From assembly GCA_036835325.1 (NCBI GenBank), contig DAITMF010000027.1:1-47584 (forward strand): DNA of 47,584 nt, given 5' to 3'. Under the pieces are notes generated by a model. It was given only the letters and a program-made list of their open reading frames with translations. It did not search any database and had not been told where the DNA came from. Position numbers and translations under genes: made by a program. Of the stretch, positions 1-7,816 are shown one piece after another (the stretch's first letter is position 1; the number at the start of each line of letters is the position of its first letter). Source of the stretch: CAMCHP01 sp036835325 (GTDB lineage Bacteria > Bacteroidota > Bacteroidia > Flavobacteriales_D > Sanyastnellaceae).

Positions 1-929
1 CGGTGGTCACGAGGTCGATGCGGTCATCGATCAGCGCTTGCAGCAAGCCGTCGCGGTCGGCCGCGGTTTTGATGGCCGGATTCCACTTGATGCGCATACC
101 CAAACGCTCGTAATCGGCATCGCTGAACCAGAGGTGATGCACCGAAACCTCTGTGGTGATGCGTTTGTTGGTGACTGGGCCACGCTCGAAAAGCTCGGTT
201 TCACGCGCCGTGGTCAGGTGGAGGATGTGCAGGCGGGCATTGTGCTTCTTGGCGAGTTCAATGGCATCGCGGCTGGCGAGGTAGCAGTTTTCCGCGCTGC
301 GGATGAGCGGGTGCGCGGAGGCCGGAATGTTGTCGCCATACTTCGCGCGAAAAGCTTCTTCGTTCTTCTCGACAATGGCTTCTTTCTCGGCATGGATGGC
401 GATGATTGACGGACAGTTCGCGAAGAGTTTCTCGAGGATGTCGAGGTTATCGGCCAGCAAATTCCCCTTTCCACTGAAGTACAAGCCGTCGTCAGAAACC
501 GCCAGCAAGCCCGAGGTATCGGTGGCGAGCACCTCATCGAGGTTTTCGCCGTTTACGCCGAGAAAGAACCCGAAGTTGGCCATCGACTTGGTGGCCGCGA
601 GGGCGTACTTTTCTTCGAGAATCTCCATGGTGAGCACGTTCGGCCGAGTATTCGGCATATCGATGAACGAGGTCACTCCACCGGCGACGGCGGCGCGGCT
701 TTCGCTGTTGAGATCGGCCTTGTGGGTAAGTCCGGGGTCGCGAAAATGCACTTGACCATCGATCACGCCGGGCAGCAAATAGAGGCCCTCCGCATCGATG
801 CAGGTCATACCGGGTTCAGCGGCGATGCTGCCGATGCGCGCAATGCGTTCGCCTTCGATGAGGACATCGGTTTTCTCGGTGCGGTGTTCGTTGACAACGA
901 AAGCGTTTTTGATGAGGGTGCGGTTCATG
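1..929 (-). CDS. pyrC: Dihydroorotase (partial, 3' end outside window)
   Basis: Cytosolic amidohydrolase that interconverts carbamoyl-aspartate and dihydroorotate in de novo pyrimidine synthesis. The reading frame starts at ATG 929-927 and stays open to the window edge, so about 309 residues are visible and the C-terminus is missing. Near residues 53-66 is the family motif PGVIDGQVHFRDPG, followed by LTHK and by a conserved MPNTRPN segment. The first histidine of the usual HxH metal pair is glutamine here (Q59, H61); from memory this is the Bacteroidota form (DDQVHFREPG). A TAnnTTTG box lies 15 bases before the ATG. The DCC-family gene lies upstream on the same strand. Confidence in the family is high; activity with Q59 is inferred from relatives. 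Confidence 0.9.
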
Positions 930-944
930 GCAATGCGTTTGTGC

Positions 945-952
945 AAAAGTAG
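945..952 (-). promoter_or_regulatory. Predicted -7 promoter box (TACTTTTG) of pyrC
   Basis: Reads TACTTTTG on the minus strand and fits the Bacteroidota -7 consensus TAnnTTTG, 15 bases before the pyrC ATG. No clear -33 TTTG was identified. Confidence 0.5.
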
Positions 953-999
953 GGCATTGATGGGTTTTTGTTTCGCTGCGCGGATGAGCAGCTCAGGCC

Positions 1000-1392
1000 T
1001 CAATCAAGAAACCGTGCCCGTTCATTCGATGTGGGCAAGCGGCAGGTATCGCGCTTGCCAAACCAGCGGTAGCGGTTGCGTGCTACCCAGCGGTACACCG
1101 CGTTGCGGATAAACGGTGGCACAAGCAAAAACACCGTGGCCAACGTCCACGGAAAACCCAAAAGGCCGGCCACCTTAAGGGCTGCGGTTGATTCGGTGTA
1201 GATGCGTCCGTTGTGGAAGAGCACGAGCGAGTCGAGCGTTTCGCGCAATGTTTCGGGCAGGTGTTCCCGAGCCGCTTGGCCTTGCAAGGATGCTACCTTC
1301 AAAACACAGGCCTTGTCGTGGCGAAGCACAAAGTCAACCGAGGCGTTGCACAGGGTGCAGTATCCATCGAAAAACAAGATTGTTGGTGCCAT
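1000..1392 (-). CDS. DCC-family thiol-disulfide oxidoreductase-like protein (DUF393)
   Basis: Protein of 130 residues that begins directly with the family signature: FFDGYCTLCN gives D9, G10 and a CxxC-type pair C12/C15, as in YuxK-like DCC proteins with a thioredoxin-like fold. A second family feature is the middle LVLFHNGRIYTESTAAL segment. No signal peptide or membrane anchor is evident, so it is probably cytosolic. The precise substrate of this family is not known; a thiol-redox role is inferred from the CxxC. ATG 1392 is the only sensible start; a near-consensus box TAAATTTC lies at 1407-1414. The gene reads toward pyrC with about 70 bases between them. Confidence 0.85.
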   Translation of the reverse strand: MAPTILFFDGYCTLCNASVDFVLRHDKACVLKVASLQGQAAREHLPETLRETLDSLVLFHNGRIYTESTAALKVAGLLGFPWTLATVFLLVPPFIRNAVYRWVARNRYRWFGKRDTCRLPTSNERARFLD

Positions 1393-1475
1393 CGTCGGGA
1401 AAATGCGAAATTTACAGGATTAAACCATCGTCGGACTTCTCTGTTTAACTGTTCCTGATTGTCTGTACCCACCGC

Positions 1476-2714
1476 ATGATTTGTAAATCGCACGCACATT
1501 CCCTCGTCAACTTGCCTGAAATCGATGGGATTACAGCGCATACAGGAAGCAGCCTACCCACGGTTTTTCACACCGCTTGGGATGCACTTGCAGCACCCAA
1601 CAGCGTTTTTCTGAAGCGCGGCTACTGCGAGGGCCTGATTGCTGCAGCCGGCGAAGTTGACTGCCGCTTTGCGTGGTTTGTAAAAAACGGTGATCTCGTC
1701 GGCATAGCCGTCTTTCAAACGGCTATGGCTGAGGCGCTAATCGCCAACGACAATGGGTCACCGAGGTTTTTGCAAGTGGCCAAGTCACTGTTCGGTACCT
1801 CGCGCATTGCCCGTCGCATACTTATTCTCGGAAACAGCTTTGCCACCGGTGAACACGGCTTTGCCTTTGTGCCAACAGTGGCGATCACCACGCGCGTTGC
1901 ATTGGTTTCAGCTGCCGCTGAAGTGATTGTTGCAACTGAAAAAGCCGCCGGCAACAAGCTTTCTGCCGTGTTGGTGAAAGACTTCTTCGACGGCGACCTC
2001 AACAATCCGAAAATATTCAAAGACAACGGTTACGGCCCCATTCGGCAAGAGCCGACCCTGCTTATGCCGCTGCCAACGACCTGGAAATCGTTTGACGATT
2101 ACCTCGCCGCGCTCAACACCAAGTACCGCACAAAAGCGAAGGCCGCCTTGCAGCGCTCAAGCAGCTTGGAGCTTCGGGTTCTTTCGATACGTGAAATTGA
2201 AGCAGCGGCCGATGAACTGTACGCCTTGTACGACAATGTACGCCGCAGGGCCGAGTTCCGCATCGGCAGCATGAACAAGCACGCCTTGCCCGAGTTGGCC
2301 AAGCGGATGGGAGACGACTTCCGAGTTACCGGCTTTTACCTCGACGGCAAACTGGTGGGTTTTCAGAGCGCATTCCGCAATTGCCATTGCCTCGACGCCC
2401 ACTTTGTTGGGTTTGATTACGAACTCATCCACCGCTATGCGATTTATCCGCGCATGCTGTACGAGTTCATCAAAATGGGCATTGAAGGCGGGTACAAACG
2501 CATCAACTTTGGCCGCACGGCCACTGAGATCAAAAGCACCGTGGGGGCTGTTCCGGTTGACATGCATTGCTACATCCGCCACACTGTAAAAGCGAAGAAT
2601 GTGGTATTGCAAATTTTTGCCAACTGCGTTGACCCTGACGTTGAAAAAAGCCACCTTGCGTACCGTAAGTCGGAATGGCAGCAGCTTTCCCGTTTGCTCC
2701 CCACAGCCGACTAA
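1476..2714 (+). CDS. FemAB/GNAT-like acyltransferase (peptidogalycan-biosynthesis-type, DUF482-like)
   Basis: Protein of 412 residues without signal peptide. The C-terminal half carries the features of double-GNAT FemAB-like proteins: a segment with SFDDYLAALNTKYR, a central helix-rich stretch, then YLDGKLVGFQSAF, HFVGFDYE, a YAIYPRMLYEFIKMGIEGG stretch and INFGRTATEIKSTVGA near the end. These resemble the CoA-binding and core strands of the DUF482 / FemAB_like group. The acyl or aminoacyl donor and the acceptor cannot be read from sequence; a cell-envelope substrate is a guess from the family. It is followed after 9 bases by an MFS transporter on the same strand, which suggests co-transcription and perhaps export of a related compound. 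Confidence 0.7.
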   Translation: MICKSHAHSLVNLPEIDGITAHTGSSLPTVFHTAWDALAAPNSVFLKRGYCEGLIAAAGEVDCRFAWFVKNGDLVGIAVFQTAMAEALIANDNGSPRFLQVAKSLFGTSRIARRILILGNSFATGEHGFAFVPTVAITTRVALVSAAAEVIVATEKAAGNKLSAVLVKDFFDGDLNNPKIFKDNGYGPIRQEPTLLMPLPTTWKSFDDYLAALNTKYRTKAKAALQRSSSLELRVLSIREIEAAADELYALYDNVRRRAEFRIGSMNKHALPELAKRMGDDFRVTGFYLDGKLVGFQSAFRNCHCLDAHFVGFDYELIHRYAIYPRMLYEFIKMGIEGGYKRINFGRTATEIKSTVGAVPVDMHCYIRHTVKAKNVVLQIFANCVDPDVEKSHLAYRKSEWQQLSRLLPTAD

Positions 2715-2723
2715 TCCTCATTC

Positions 2724-3977
2724 GTGACGTCTCAAAAACCCATTCGGGAAAACCTGCTGGTTGCCCTCCTCGCTGCCGCCCAGTTCACGCACATCGTTGA
2801 TTTCATGATCATGATGCCCATGGGCGATATTCTCCAGCGTGAGCTTTTGATTACACCTTTTCAGTTCTCGGCGCTCGTGTCGGCTTACCCGATGGCGGCC
2901 TTTTTGAGCAGTTTGTTTGGCGTATTCTTCCTCGATAAATTCGACCGCAAGAAAGCGCTCGTTGTGGCCTATTCAGGATTCGTCTTGGGCACCTTCTCGA
3001 GTGCCGTGGTACCCACCACTGCCGACCCTGAACTGAACTACATCTTGTTCATTGGCACCCGATTGCTCACGGGCTTGGCCGGAGGCATCCTCAGCGCGTT
3101 GGTGCTGTCGATCATTGGCGACGTGATTCCGCTTGAGCGGCGCGGCCGCGCGATGGGTTATGTAACCATGGCCTTTTCATTGGCTGCTGTGTTGGGTGTT
3201 CCTCTGGCCTTGGAGCTGGTCAACCGCTTCGACGGCAACTGGCACCTTCCGTTCTACCTCGTGAGCGCCATGGGCGGCGTAGTGGTCACCCTGGTTGTAC
3301 TGCTCATCCCTCCCATCCGCATCCACCTTGAAAAACAAATCACACGGCCACACCCCTTTGAAACCTTGCGCAAGGCGCGTCAGTTGCCCAATCAGCGCCG
3401 CGCACTGCTCTTCATGGTGCTGCTGGTCTTAGGACAATTCACGGTGATTCCGTTCATCACGCCGTACATGATCAACAACGTGGGTCTGACGCAGGCGCAA
3501 ATTCCGCTGATTTATTTGGTTGGAGGTGCGTGTACAACGCTTTCTTCTCCTTTTGTGGGAAGGATGGTCGACCGGTTCGGACGCAAGCCGGTCTTCTACA
3601 CCATGGCCCTCGGCAGCACAGTGCCTTTGCTGCTTGTCACCCACGTGACCACTGCCCCACTGGCCTTGGTGCTGACGATTTCAGGCGTGTTTTTCATTTT
3701 CATTAGCGGACGGATGATCCCGGCCAATACCATGCTCACCACCGTGGTACGGCCTGAGAACCGCGGCGGATTCATGAGTTTGAACGCCAGTGTGATGTCG
3801 CTCGCCAGCGGAAGCGCCGCGCTCATTTCAGGAAGCATTGTGAGCCAAAGTGCCGAAGGAATGCCACTGGTTGGCTTCAACACCGTGGGCTACATTGCTG
3901 TAACATTCACGCTGCTTGCTCTTTTTCTTGGCTACGCGATGAAGGAGAGCTCAGGTGAGGCGCCATCCAAGCAATGA
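2724..3977 (+). CDS. Major facilitator superfamily transporter
   Basis: Inner-membrane secondary transporter of 417 residues with about 12 hydrophobic segments. Early residues read as TM1 with FTHIVDFMIMMPMG; the loop after TM2 is FLDKFDRKKAL, the MFS motif A equivalent, and a second copy GRMVDRFGRKPVF follows TM8, as expected for two homologous six-helix halves. The start is GTG at 2724, nine bases after the preceding stop, because no ATG lies between the stop and the first helix. The family resembles sugar- or drug-efflux MFS proteins; the substrate cannot be assigned. It probably forms an operon with the acyltransferase upstream. Confidence 0.88.
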   Translation: MTSQKPIRENLLVALLAAAQFTHIVDFMIMMPMGDILQRELLITPFQFSALVSAYPMAAFLSSLFGVFFLDKFDRKKALVVAYSGFVLGTFSSAVVPTTADPELNYILFIGTRLLTGLAGGILSALVLSIIGDVIPLERRGRAMGYVTMAFSLAAVLGVPLALELVNRFDGNWHLPFYLVSAMGGVVVTLVVLLIPPIRIHLEKQITRPHPFETLRKARQLPNQRRALLFMVLLVLGQFTVIPFITPYMINNVGLTQAQIPLIYLVGGACTTLSSPFVGRMVDRFGRKPVFYTMALGSTVPLLLVTHVTTAPLALVLTISGVFFIFISGRMIPANTMLTTVVRPENRGGFMSLNASVMSLASGSAALISGSIVSQSAEGMPLVGFNTVGYIAVTFTLLALFLGYAMKESSGEAPSKQ

Positions 3978-3980
3978 GCG

Positions 3981-3988
3981 TATCTTTG
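3981..3988 (+). promoter_or_regulatory. Predicted -7 promoter box (TATCTTTG) of the CpsB-like gene
   Basis: TATCTTTG matches TAnnTTTG and sits only 4 bases before the ATG at 3993, so a transcript started from it would have almost no 5' leader. Confidence 0.5.
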
Positions 3989-3992
3989 CGCC

Positions 3993-4745
3993 ATGGGCCT
4001 TTTCAAGCGACTGTTCAAAAAACCCGAACCACTGCCGCCGATTGACTTTGGTGTGGTGGGGGTTGACATGCATTCGCACCTTGTTCCGGGCATTGATGAC
4101 GGCTCCCCCAACATGGAAGCCAGCCTTGCCATGATTCGCCATTTCGCTGATTTAGGCTACCGAAAAATCATCACGACGCCCCACGTGATGAGCGACTACT
4201 ACCGAAACACCAGCGAAATCATCACCAAGGGTCGAGATGCTGTGCGCAGTGCCCTAAAGGCCGCCAACATCGACATCGCCTTCGACGCCGCTGCCGAATA
4301 CTACCTCGACGAACACTTCGAAAAGCTCATTGAAGCCAACGATATCCTTACCATCGGAAACCGTTATGTGCTCTTCGAACTGCCTTTTATGGCGGCACCC
4401 GATATGCTCAAAAGCACCTTGTTCAAATTGCAAATGGCCGGCTACAAACCCATTTTGGCCCACCCTGAACGTTACCCCTACTGGCACCGCGAAACGCAGC
4501 AATTTAAAGACCTGGTTGACCGCGATGTGCTGCTTCAAATCAACATCAATTCACTGACCGGATTTTATGGACCGGGAGTGCAAAAATGCGGTGAATGGCT
4601 CATTGACCAAGGTTTGGTCGCTTTTGCCGCGAGCGATTGCCACCACCCAGGACACCTTCAGTTGATGCAAGAAGCGCGCACGCTTCCGCACCTTCACAGG
4701 TTGGTCGAGTCGGGCAAGCTGTTGAATACGAAGTTGGCAGAATAG
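3993..4745 (+). CDS. CpsB/YwqE-type tyrosine-protein phosphatase of the PHP superfamily
   Basis: Metal-dependent phosphatase of 250 residues, the type that dephosphorylates bacterial tyrosine kinases controlling capsule/exopolysaccharide assembly. PHP motifs appear in order: VDMHSHLVPGIDDG (H27, H29), ITTPH, the acidic AAEYYLDEHF segment, LAHPERY and SDCHH near residue 212. The length is usual for the family. No membrane segment is seen, so it is cytosolic. The cognate kinase (Wzc-like) is not in the window; the nucleotide-sugar operon at 13.6-20 kb is a plausible functional partner but is not adjacent. The ATG at 3993 follows a TAnnTTTG box by 4 bases. Confidence 0.88.
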   Translation: MGLFKRLFKKPEPLPPIDFGVVGVDMHSHLVPGIDDGSPNMEASLAMIRHFADLGYRKIITTPHVMSDYYRNTSEIITKGRDAVRSALKAANIDIAFDAAAEYYLDEHFEKLIEANDILTIGNRYVLFELPFMAAPDMLKSTLFKLQMAGYKPILAHPERYPYWHRETQQFKDLVDRDVLLQININSLTGFYGPGVQKCGEWLIDQGLVAFAASDCHHPGHLQLMQEARTLPHLHRLVESGKLLNTKLAE

Positions 4746-4752
4746 CTCGCGA

Positions 4753-5076
4753 CTAGCCCCCTACTTCAGCGAGTCGTACCACGAGGCCATCCATGCTGTC
4801 AGCGAGGTGCAACTGGCATCCGAGGCGTGAGTTGCGCTCAACGAAGAAGGCTTGATCGAGCATGTTCTCTTCATCTTCGCTCATTTCATGCAACTCGTGC
4901 GGCGTTTCAATGTACATGTGGCACGAAGCACACATGGCCATCCCACCGCAGGTGCCCTCAACCGGCAATTCGTAGCTCTTGCAGAGCTCCATCATGTTCA
5001 TGTTCATGTCGGTCGGTGCGTCGAGCTCATGTGCAACACCTTCGCGATCAATCACGGTCACTTTGATCATTCCCAT
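4753..5076 (-). CDS. [2Fe-2S] ferredoxin, adrenodoxin type
   Basis: Small electron carrier of 107 residues. Cluster ligands are C43, C49, C52 and C87, in the vertebrate/ISC-type spacing Cx5Cx2C...C; the first three lie in the CGGMAMCASCH segment and the last in RLGCQL. An acidic stretch after residue 56 is typical of the partner-docking helix. The ATG begins one base after the stop codon of the reductase gene upstream, so the two are almost certainly co-translated and probably pass electrons between each other. Cytosolic. A role in Fe-S assembly or in a P450/oxygenase chain is possible but not shown. Confidence 0.92.
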   Translation of the reverse strand: MGMIKVTVIDREGVAHELDAPTDMNMNMMELCKSYELPVEGTCGGMAMCASCHMYIETPHELHEMSEDEENMLDQAFFVERNSRLGCQLHLADSMDGLVVRLAEVGG

Positions 5077-5077
5077 G

Positions 5078-6082
5078 TTAGAAGCCGTTTACACCGTTGA
5101 CGGTGGTGTATTTGAGGACGTAATTTTTATCGGGGTAGATGCGCTTGAAGGCGCTTTGCACCATCAAGGTGGCTTCGTGGAATCCACAAAGAATCAACTT
5201 CAGCTTGCCTTCGTAGGTGTTCACGTCGCCAATGGCGTACACACCCGGAATGTTGGTGCTGTAATCAAGCGTATTTACTTCGATGCTGTTCTTCGAGATG
5301 TTGAGCCCCCAGTCGGCAATAGGCCCGAGTTTGGGAGACAAGCCGAACAGCGGCATCCAGTGATCGGTTTCGTGGCGAATGTCGCCATCGGGAGTGTTGA
5401 TGATGACCGCTTCCACTTTGCCGTCGCCTTCAATGCCGGTAATTTCGGCATCGGTGTACAGCTTTATACGACCGCTGGCGGCCATGTCCATCACTTTCTG
5501 AACACTGTCCAAGTGACCGCGAAACGAGTTACGGCGGTGCACCATGGCCACTTCACTGGCTACGCCTTCGGCGAGGAAGATGGTCCAGTCAAGTGCCGAG
5601 TCACCCCCACCTGAAATCACAACGCGCTTTCCTTTGTAGAAATTCGGGTCTTTGATGATGTACTCAACGCCTTTGTCTTCGTAATCTGCGATGTTGCCAA
5701 TGGGCGGTTTGCGCGGCTCAAACGAGCCGAGTCCGCCGGCAATGGCCACAACCGGTGCCAAGTGCTTGGTGCCTTTGTTGGTGGTCACGATGAACTTGTC
5801 ATCATCGGTTTTCTCGATGGTTTCGGCACGTTCGCCGAGGGTAAAGCCGGGCTTGAATGGAGCCGCCTGCTTCATGAGGTTGTCAACGAGGTCGCCCGCC
5901 AAAATTTCCGGGTAGGCCGGAATGTCGTAGATGGGCTTTTTCGGATAGATCTCAGCACACTGGCCTCCCGGTTGGGGAAGTGCATCAATCAAATGGCAAC
6001 GGAGCTTCAACAGTCCTGCCTCGAAAATTGCGAACAGTCCGACCGGACCCGCACCGATGATAATGATATCGGTTTCAATCAT
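5078..6082 (-). CDS. Ferredoxin/flavodoxin-NADP+ reductase, thioredoxin-reductase-like (YumC type)
   Basis: FAD- and NADPH-binding flavoprotein of 334 residues. FAD motif GAGPVG is at residues 10-15; the NADPH motif GGGDSALDW lies in the middle; the C-terminal part has VYAIGDVNTYEGKLKLI, typical of the FAD-contacting segment. There is no CxxC redox pair between the domains, which separates it from true thioredoxin reductases and points to the YumC/type-2 FNR class. I chose ATG 6082; an upstream TTG at 6100 would add six residues but overlaps the predicted -7 box. The ferredoxin gene follows at one base distance and is the likely electron acceptor. Confidence 0.88.
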   Translation of the reverse strand: MIETDIIIIGAGPVGLFAIFEAGLLKLRCHLIDALPQPGGQCAEIYPKKPIYDIPAYPEILAGDLVDNLMKQAAPFKPGFTLGERAETIEKTDDDKFIVTTNKGTKHLAPVVAIAGGLGSFEPRKPPIGNIADYEDKGVEYIIKDPNFYKGKRVVISGGGDSALDWTIFLAEGVASEVAMVHRRNSFRGHLDSVQKVMDMAASGRIKLYTDAEITGIEGDGKVEAVIINTPDGDIRHETDHWMPLFGLSPKLGPIADWGLNISKNSIEVNTLDYSTNIPGVYAIGDVNTYEGKLKLILCGFHEATLMVQSAFKRIYPDKNYVLKYTTVNGVNGF

Positions 6083-6097
6083 GCTCGAAAATTTGCG

Positions 6098-6105
6098 CAA
6101 AAGTA
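6098..6105 (-). promoter_or_regulatory. Predicted -7 promoter box (TACTTTTG) of the reductase-ferredoxin operon
   Basis: TACTTTTG on the minus strand, 15 bases before the reductase ATG, fits TAnnTTTG. It follows the terminator of the upstream esterase gene, consistent with an independent transcription unit. Confidence 0.5.
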
Positions 6106-6181
6106 CTTAAAAACCTGCGAGCCGTTTTATGACTTGCGTCAGAGCAACAAGCAAAAGGGCATCAATGTTCCGTGCACACGA

Positions 6182-6215
6182 AAACGCCCCGGCGCGCAAG
6201 CGTGCCGGGGCGTTT
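6182..6215. terminator. Strong hairpin, terminator after the esterase gene
   Basis: Perfect 12-bp inverted repeat (6182-6193 pairs with 6204-6215), GC-rich core, 10-base loop, with A/T-rich ends (AAAC...GTTT). It lies between the stop of the esterase gene and the start of the reductase gene on the same strand. Confidence 0.75.
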
Positions 6216-6234
6216 CAAATGCGTTGCGAATCGC

Positions 6235-7482
6235 TTATTCAACAATGAACTTAAGCGTTTCACTTTCTCCGTTCGAAATCAGACGCAGCACATACCAGCC
6301 TGAAGTGAGCTGCCCCACATTCAGCAGGTGCTGTTCGCCCACCATACGTTCGTCAATGACCAAACGTCCGTTAAGGTCATACACCTCGATGAACGCAGAT
6401 TGCACACCCGGCTTATTGAGTGTTAACCGGTCACTCACCGGGTTCGGAAACGCCGTTAAACCTGCGAGCGTTTCCTCGTCAATGTCGAGTGTTACCTCGC
6501 GGTACTCGCAATCCAATGGGATGGTCGGACAAACCAAATGACCGAGGAAATTCGCCGAGATGGCCCGCGTGGTATCGTAGTAGGCAGCATTGCTCACGTG
6601 CGGCACGTGATCGGCTCCCGGATGCGGCACAAAGCAGTTCAAAATGCCTTGGGCATCGGCTTCGGCATGAATGGGCGCGCTACCAAAAACGGTGATGGGT
6701 ACGATGCCGCCGAGCGGTGAACCGCTTTCGTAGGGCACAGTGCCATCGGCATCGCCATGAAAGCTCAGCACGGGAGTCGTCTCTCCTTCCATCCAAGCAA
6801 CATCACCCATGGCACCGGCAATGTTGACCAATCCGGCGATTTCAGCGCTGTAGCCGGCATTGCCCGAGTTACCTTCAAGGCCGCCACCCAAACCAGGCAA
6901 CGATTGGTCAATCACTGCTGGAATTTCTGATTCACTGTTTAGGTATGCCACATGCAATGCCACAAAACCACCGGCTGAAACTCCGAGCATGTAGATTTGA
7001 TTCGGATTGATGCCGTATGGATTGTTCTCTTCTGCAACGCTCTTACGGAAGAAACGCACCGCCGCCTTTGCATCGTGGTAAGCGCGAATAACGGTCCGTG
7101 AAAACTCCGTTTCACCGTTAAACAAGGCGCCGAGTGGGTCAACACCCAAACGGTATGATATGGATGCTGTCACATACCCCATTTTGGCCAAGTCGCGCGC
7201 AATCGGAACAACGTCTTCACCCACCTTACTACCGCCCAAGAAAGAACCACCGTGGACGATCAGTACGAGCGGACGTTCAAAGGTTTGGTCTTCGCCGTAC
7301 GGACGGTAAACGTCAACCAACAAATCTGTACTCGCTCCGTCCCAAGCAATGTTGTTGCCGTAAACAATGTCGGAAGTGACGTAAAAATCGTTGAAGATTT
7401 GATTGAAGTAACGGTCACCGTCGCATTGGGCGATGGCAGCAAACGTAAACAGTGAAAAGGATAGTAAAGACACGATTCTCAT
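6235..7482 (-). CDS. Secreted alpha/beta-hydrolase (esterase-like) with T9SS type A sorting domain
   Basis: Protein of 415 residues. Residues 1-19 form a signal peptide (MRIVSLLSFSLFTFAAIAQ). The catalytic part has the oxyanion motif HGGSF (from H77), the nucleophile elbow GVSAGG (S169), an acid candidate in HGDADGTVPY and a histidine in PGADHVPH, giving a full Ser/Asp/His set as in carboxylesterases or feruloyl/acetyl-xylan-type esterases. The last roughly 75 residues begin FPNPVSDRLTL and contain YDLNGRLV and LTSGWYVLRL, the pattern of T9SS C-terminal sorting domains, so the enzyme is probably exported by the GldKLMN apparatus encoded at 33-39 kb. ATG 7482 is chosen over an upstream TTG because it starts the signal peptide. 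The natural substrate is unknown. Confidence 0.87.
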   Translation of the reverse strand: MRIVSLLSFSLFTFAAIAQCDGDRYFNQIFNDFYVTSDIVYGNNIAWDGASTDLLVDVYRPYGEDQTFERPLVLIVHGGSFLGGSKVGEDVVPIARDLAKMGYVTASISYRLGVDPLGALFNGETEFSRTVIRAYHDAKAAVRFFRKSVAEENNPYGINPNQIYMLGVSAGGFVALHVAYLNSESEIPAVIDQSLPGLGGGLEGNSGNAGYSAEIAGLVNIAGAMGDVAWMEGETTPVLSFHGDADGTVPYESGSPLGGIVPITVFGSAPIHAEADAQGILNCFVPHPGADHVPHVSNAAYYDTTRAISANFLGHLVCPTIPLDCEYREVTLDIDEETLAGLTAFPNPVSDRLTLNKPGVQSAFIEVYDLNGRLVIDERMVGEQHLLNVGQLTSGWYVLRLISNGESETLKFIVE

Positions 7483-7552
7483 AGGTTCTCTTTTTGGTGC
7501 CTTAATATTACGGAAACATTCCGCAGCAAACCAAAACGAAAACACGTGAATC

Positions 7553-7801
7553 TTAAACCCTTGCGGCGGTGGTTGCGAACACTTCTGTGACCGAAGGAAC
7601 GGCGGCTTTTATCGCGCGTTCAACACCCGCTTTGGTGGTGGCACTGATGGAGCAACTCGAACATGCACCGGTGAGCTCAACGTGCACGGTGGTGCCCTCT
7701 ACGGCAAGCAGACGAATGTCGCCTCCGTCAAATTGCAGGTGCGGACGAAGCTGCTCCAAGGCCTCCGTTACTTTTGCTTCTGTGGTGTGCGCTTCGCTCA
7801 T
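7553..7801 (-). CDS. NifU-like C-terminal domain protein (Fe-S cluster scaffold/carrier)
   Basis: Protein of 82 residues consisting only of the NifU C-terminal (Nfu) domain: LQFDGGDIRLL near residues 22-32 and the cluster-binding CSSC pair C47/C50, then KAGVERAIKAAVP. Such proteins hold a [4Fe-4S] cluster between two subunits and pass it to apo-enzymes. It starts 15 bases after the stop of the Mrp gene on the same strand; the two are standard partners in Fe-S maturation. No separate promoter is seen, so it is probably the last gene of the trmB-Mrp transcription unit. Confidence 0.93.
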   Translation of the reverse strand: MSEAHTTEAKVTEALEQLRPHLQFDGGDIRLLAVEGTTVHVELTGACSSCSISATTKAGVERAIKAAVPSVTEVFATTAARV

Positions 7802-7816
7802 GGCGTGGTATTTCGC

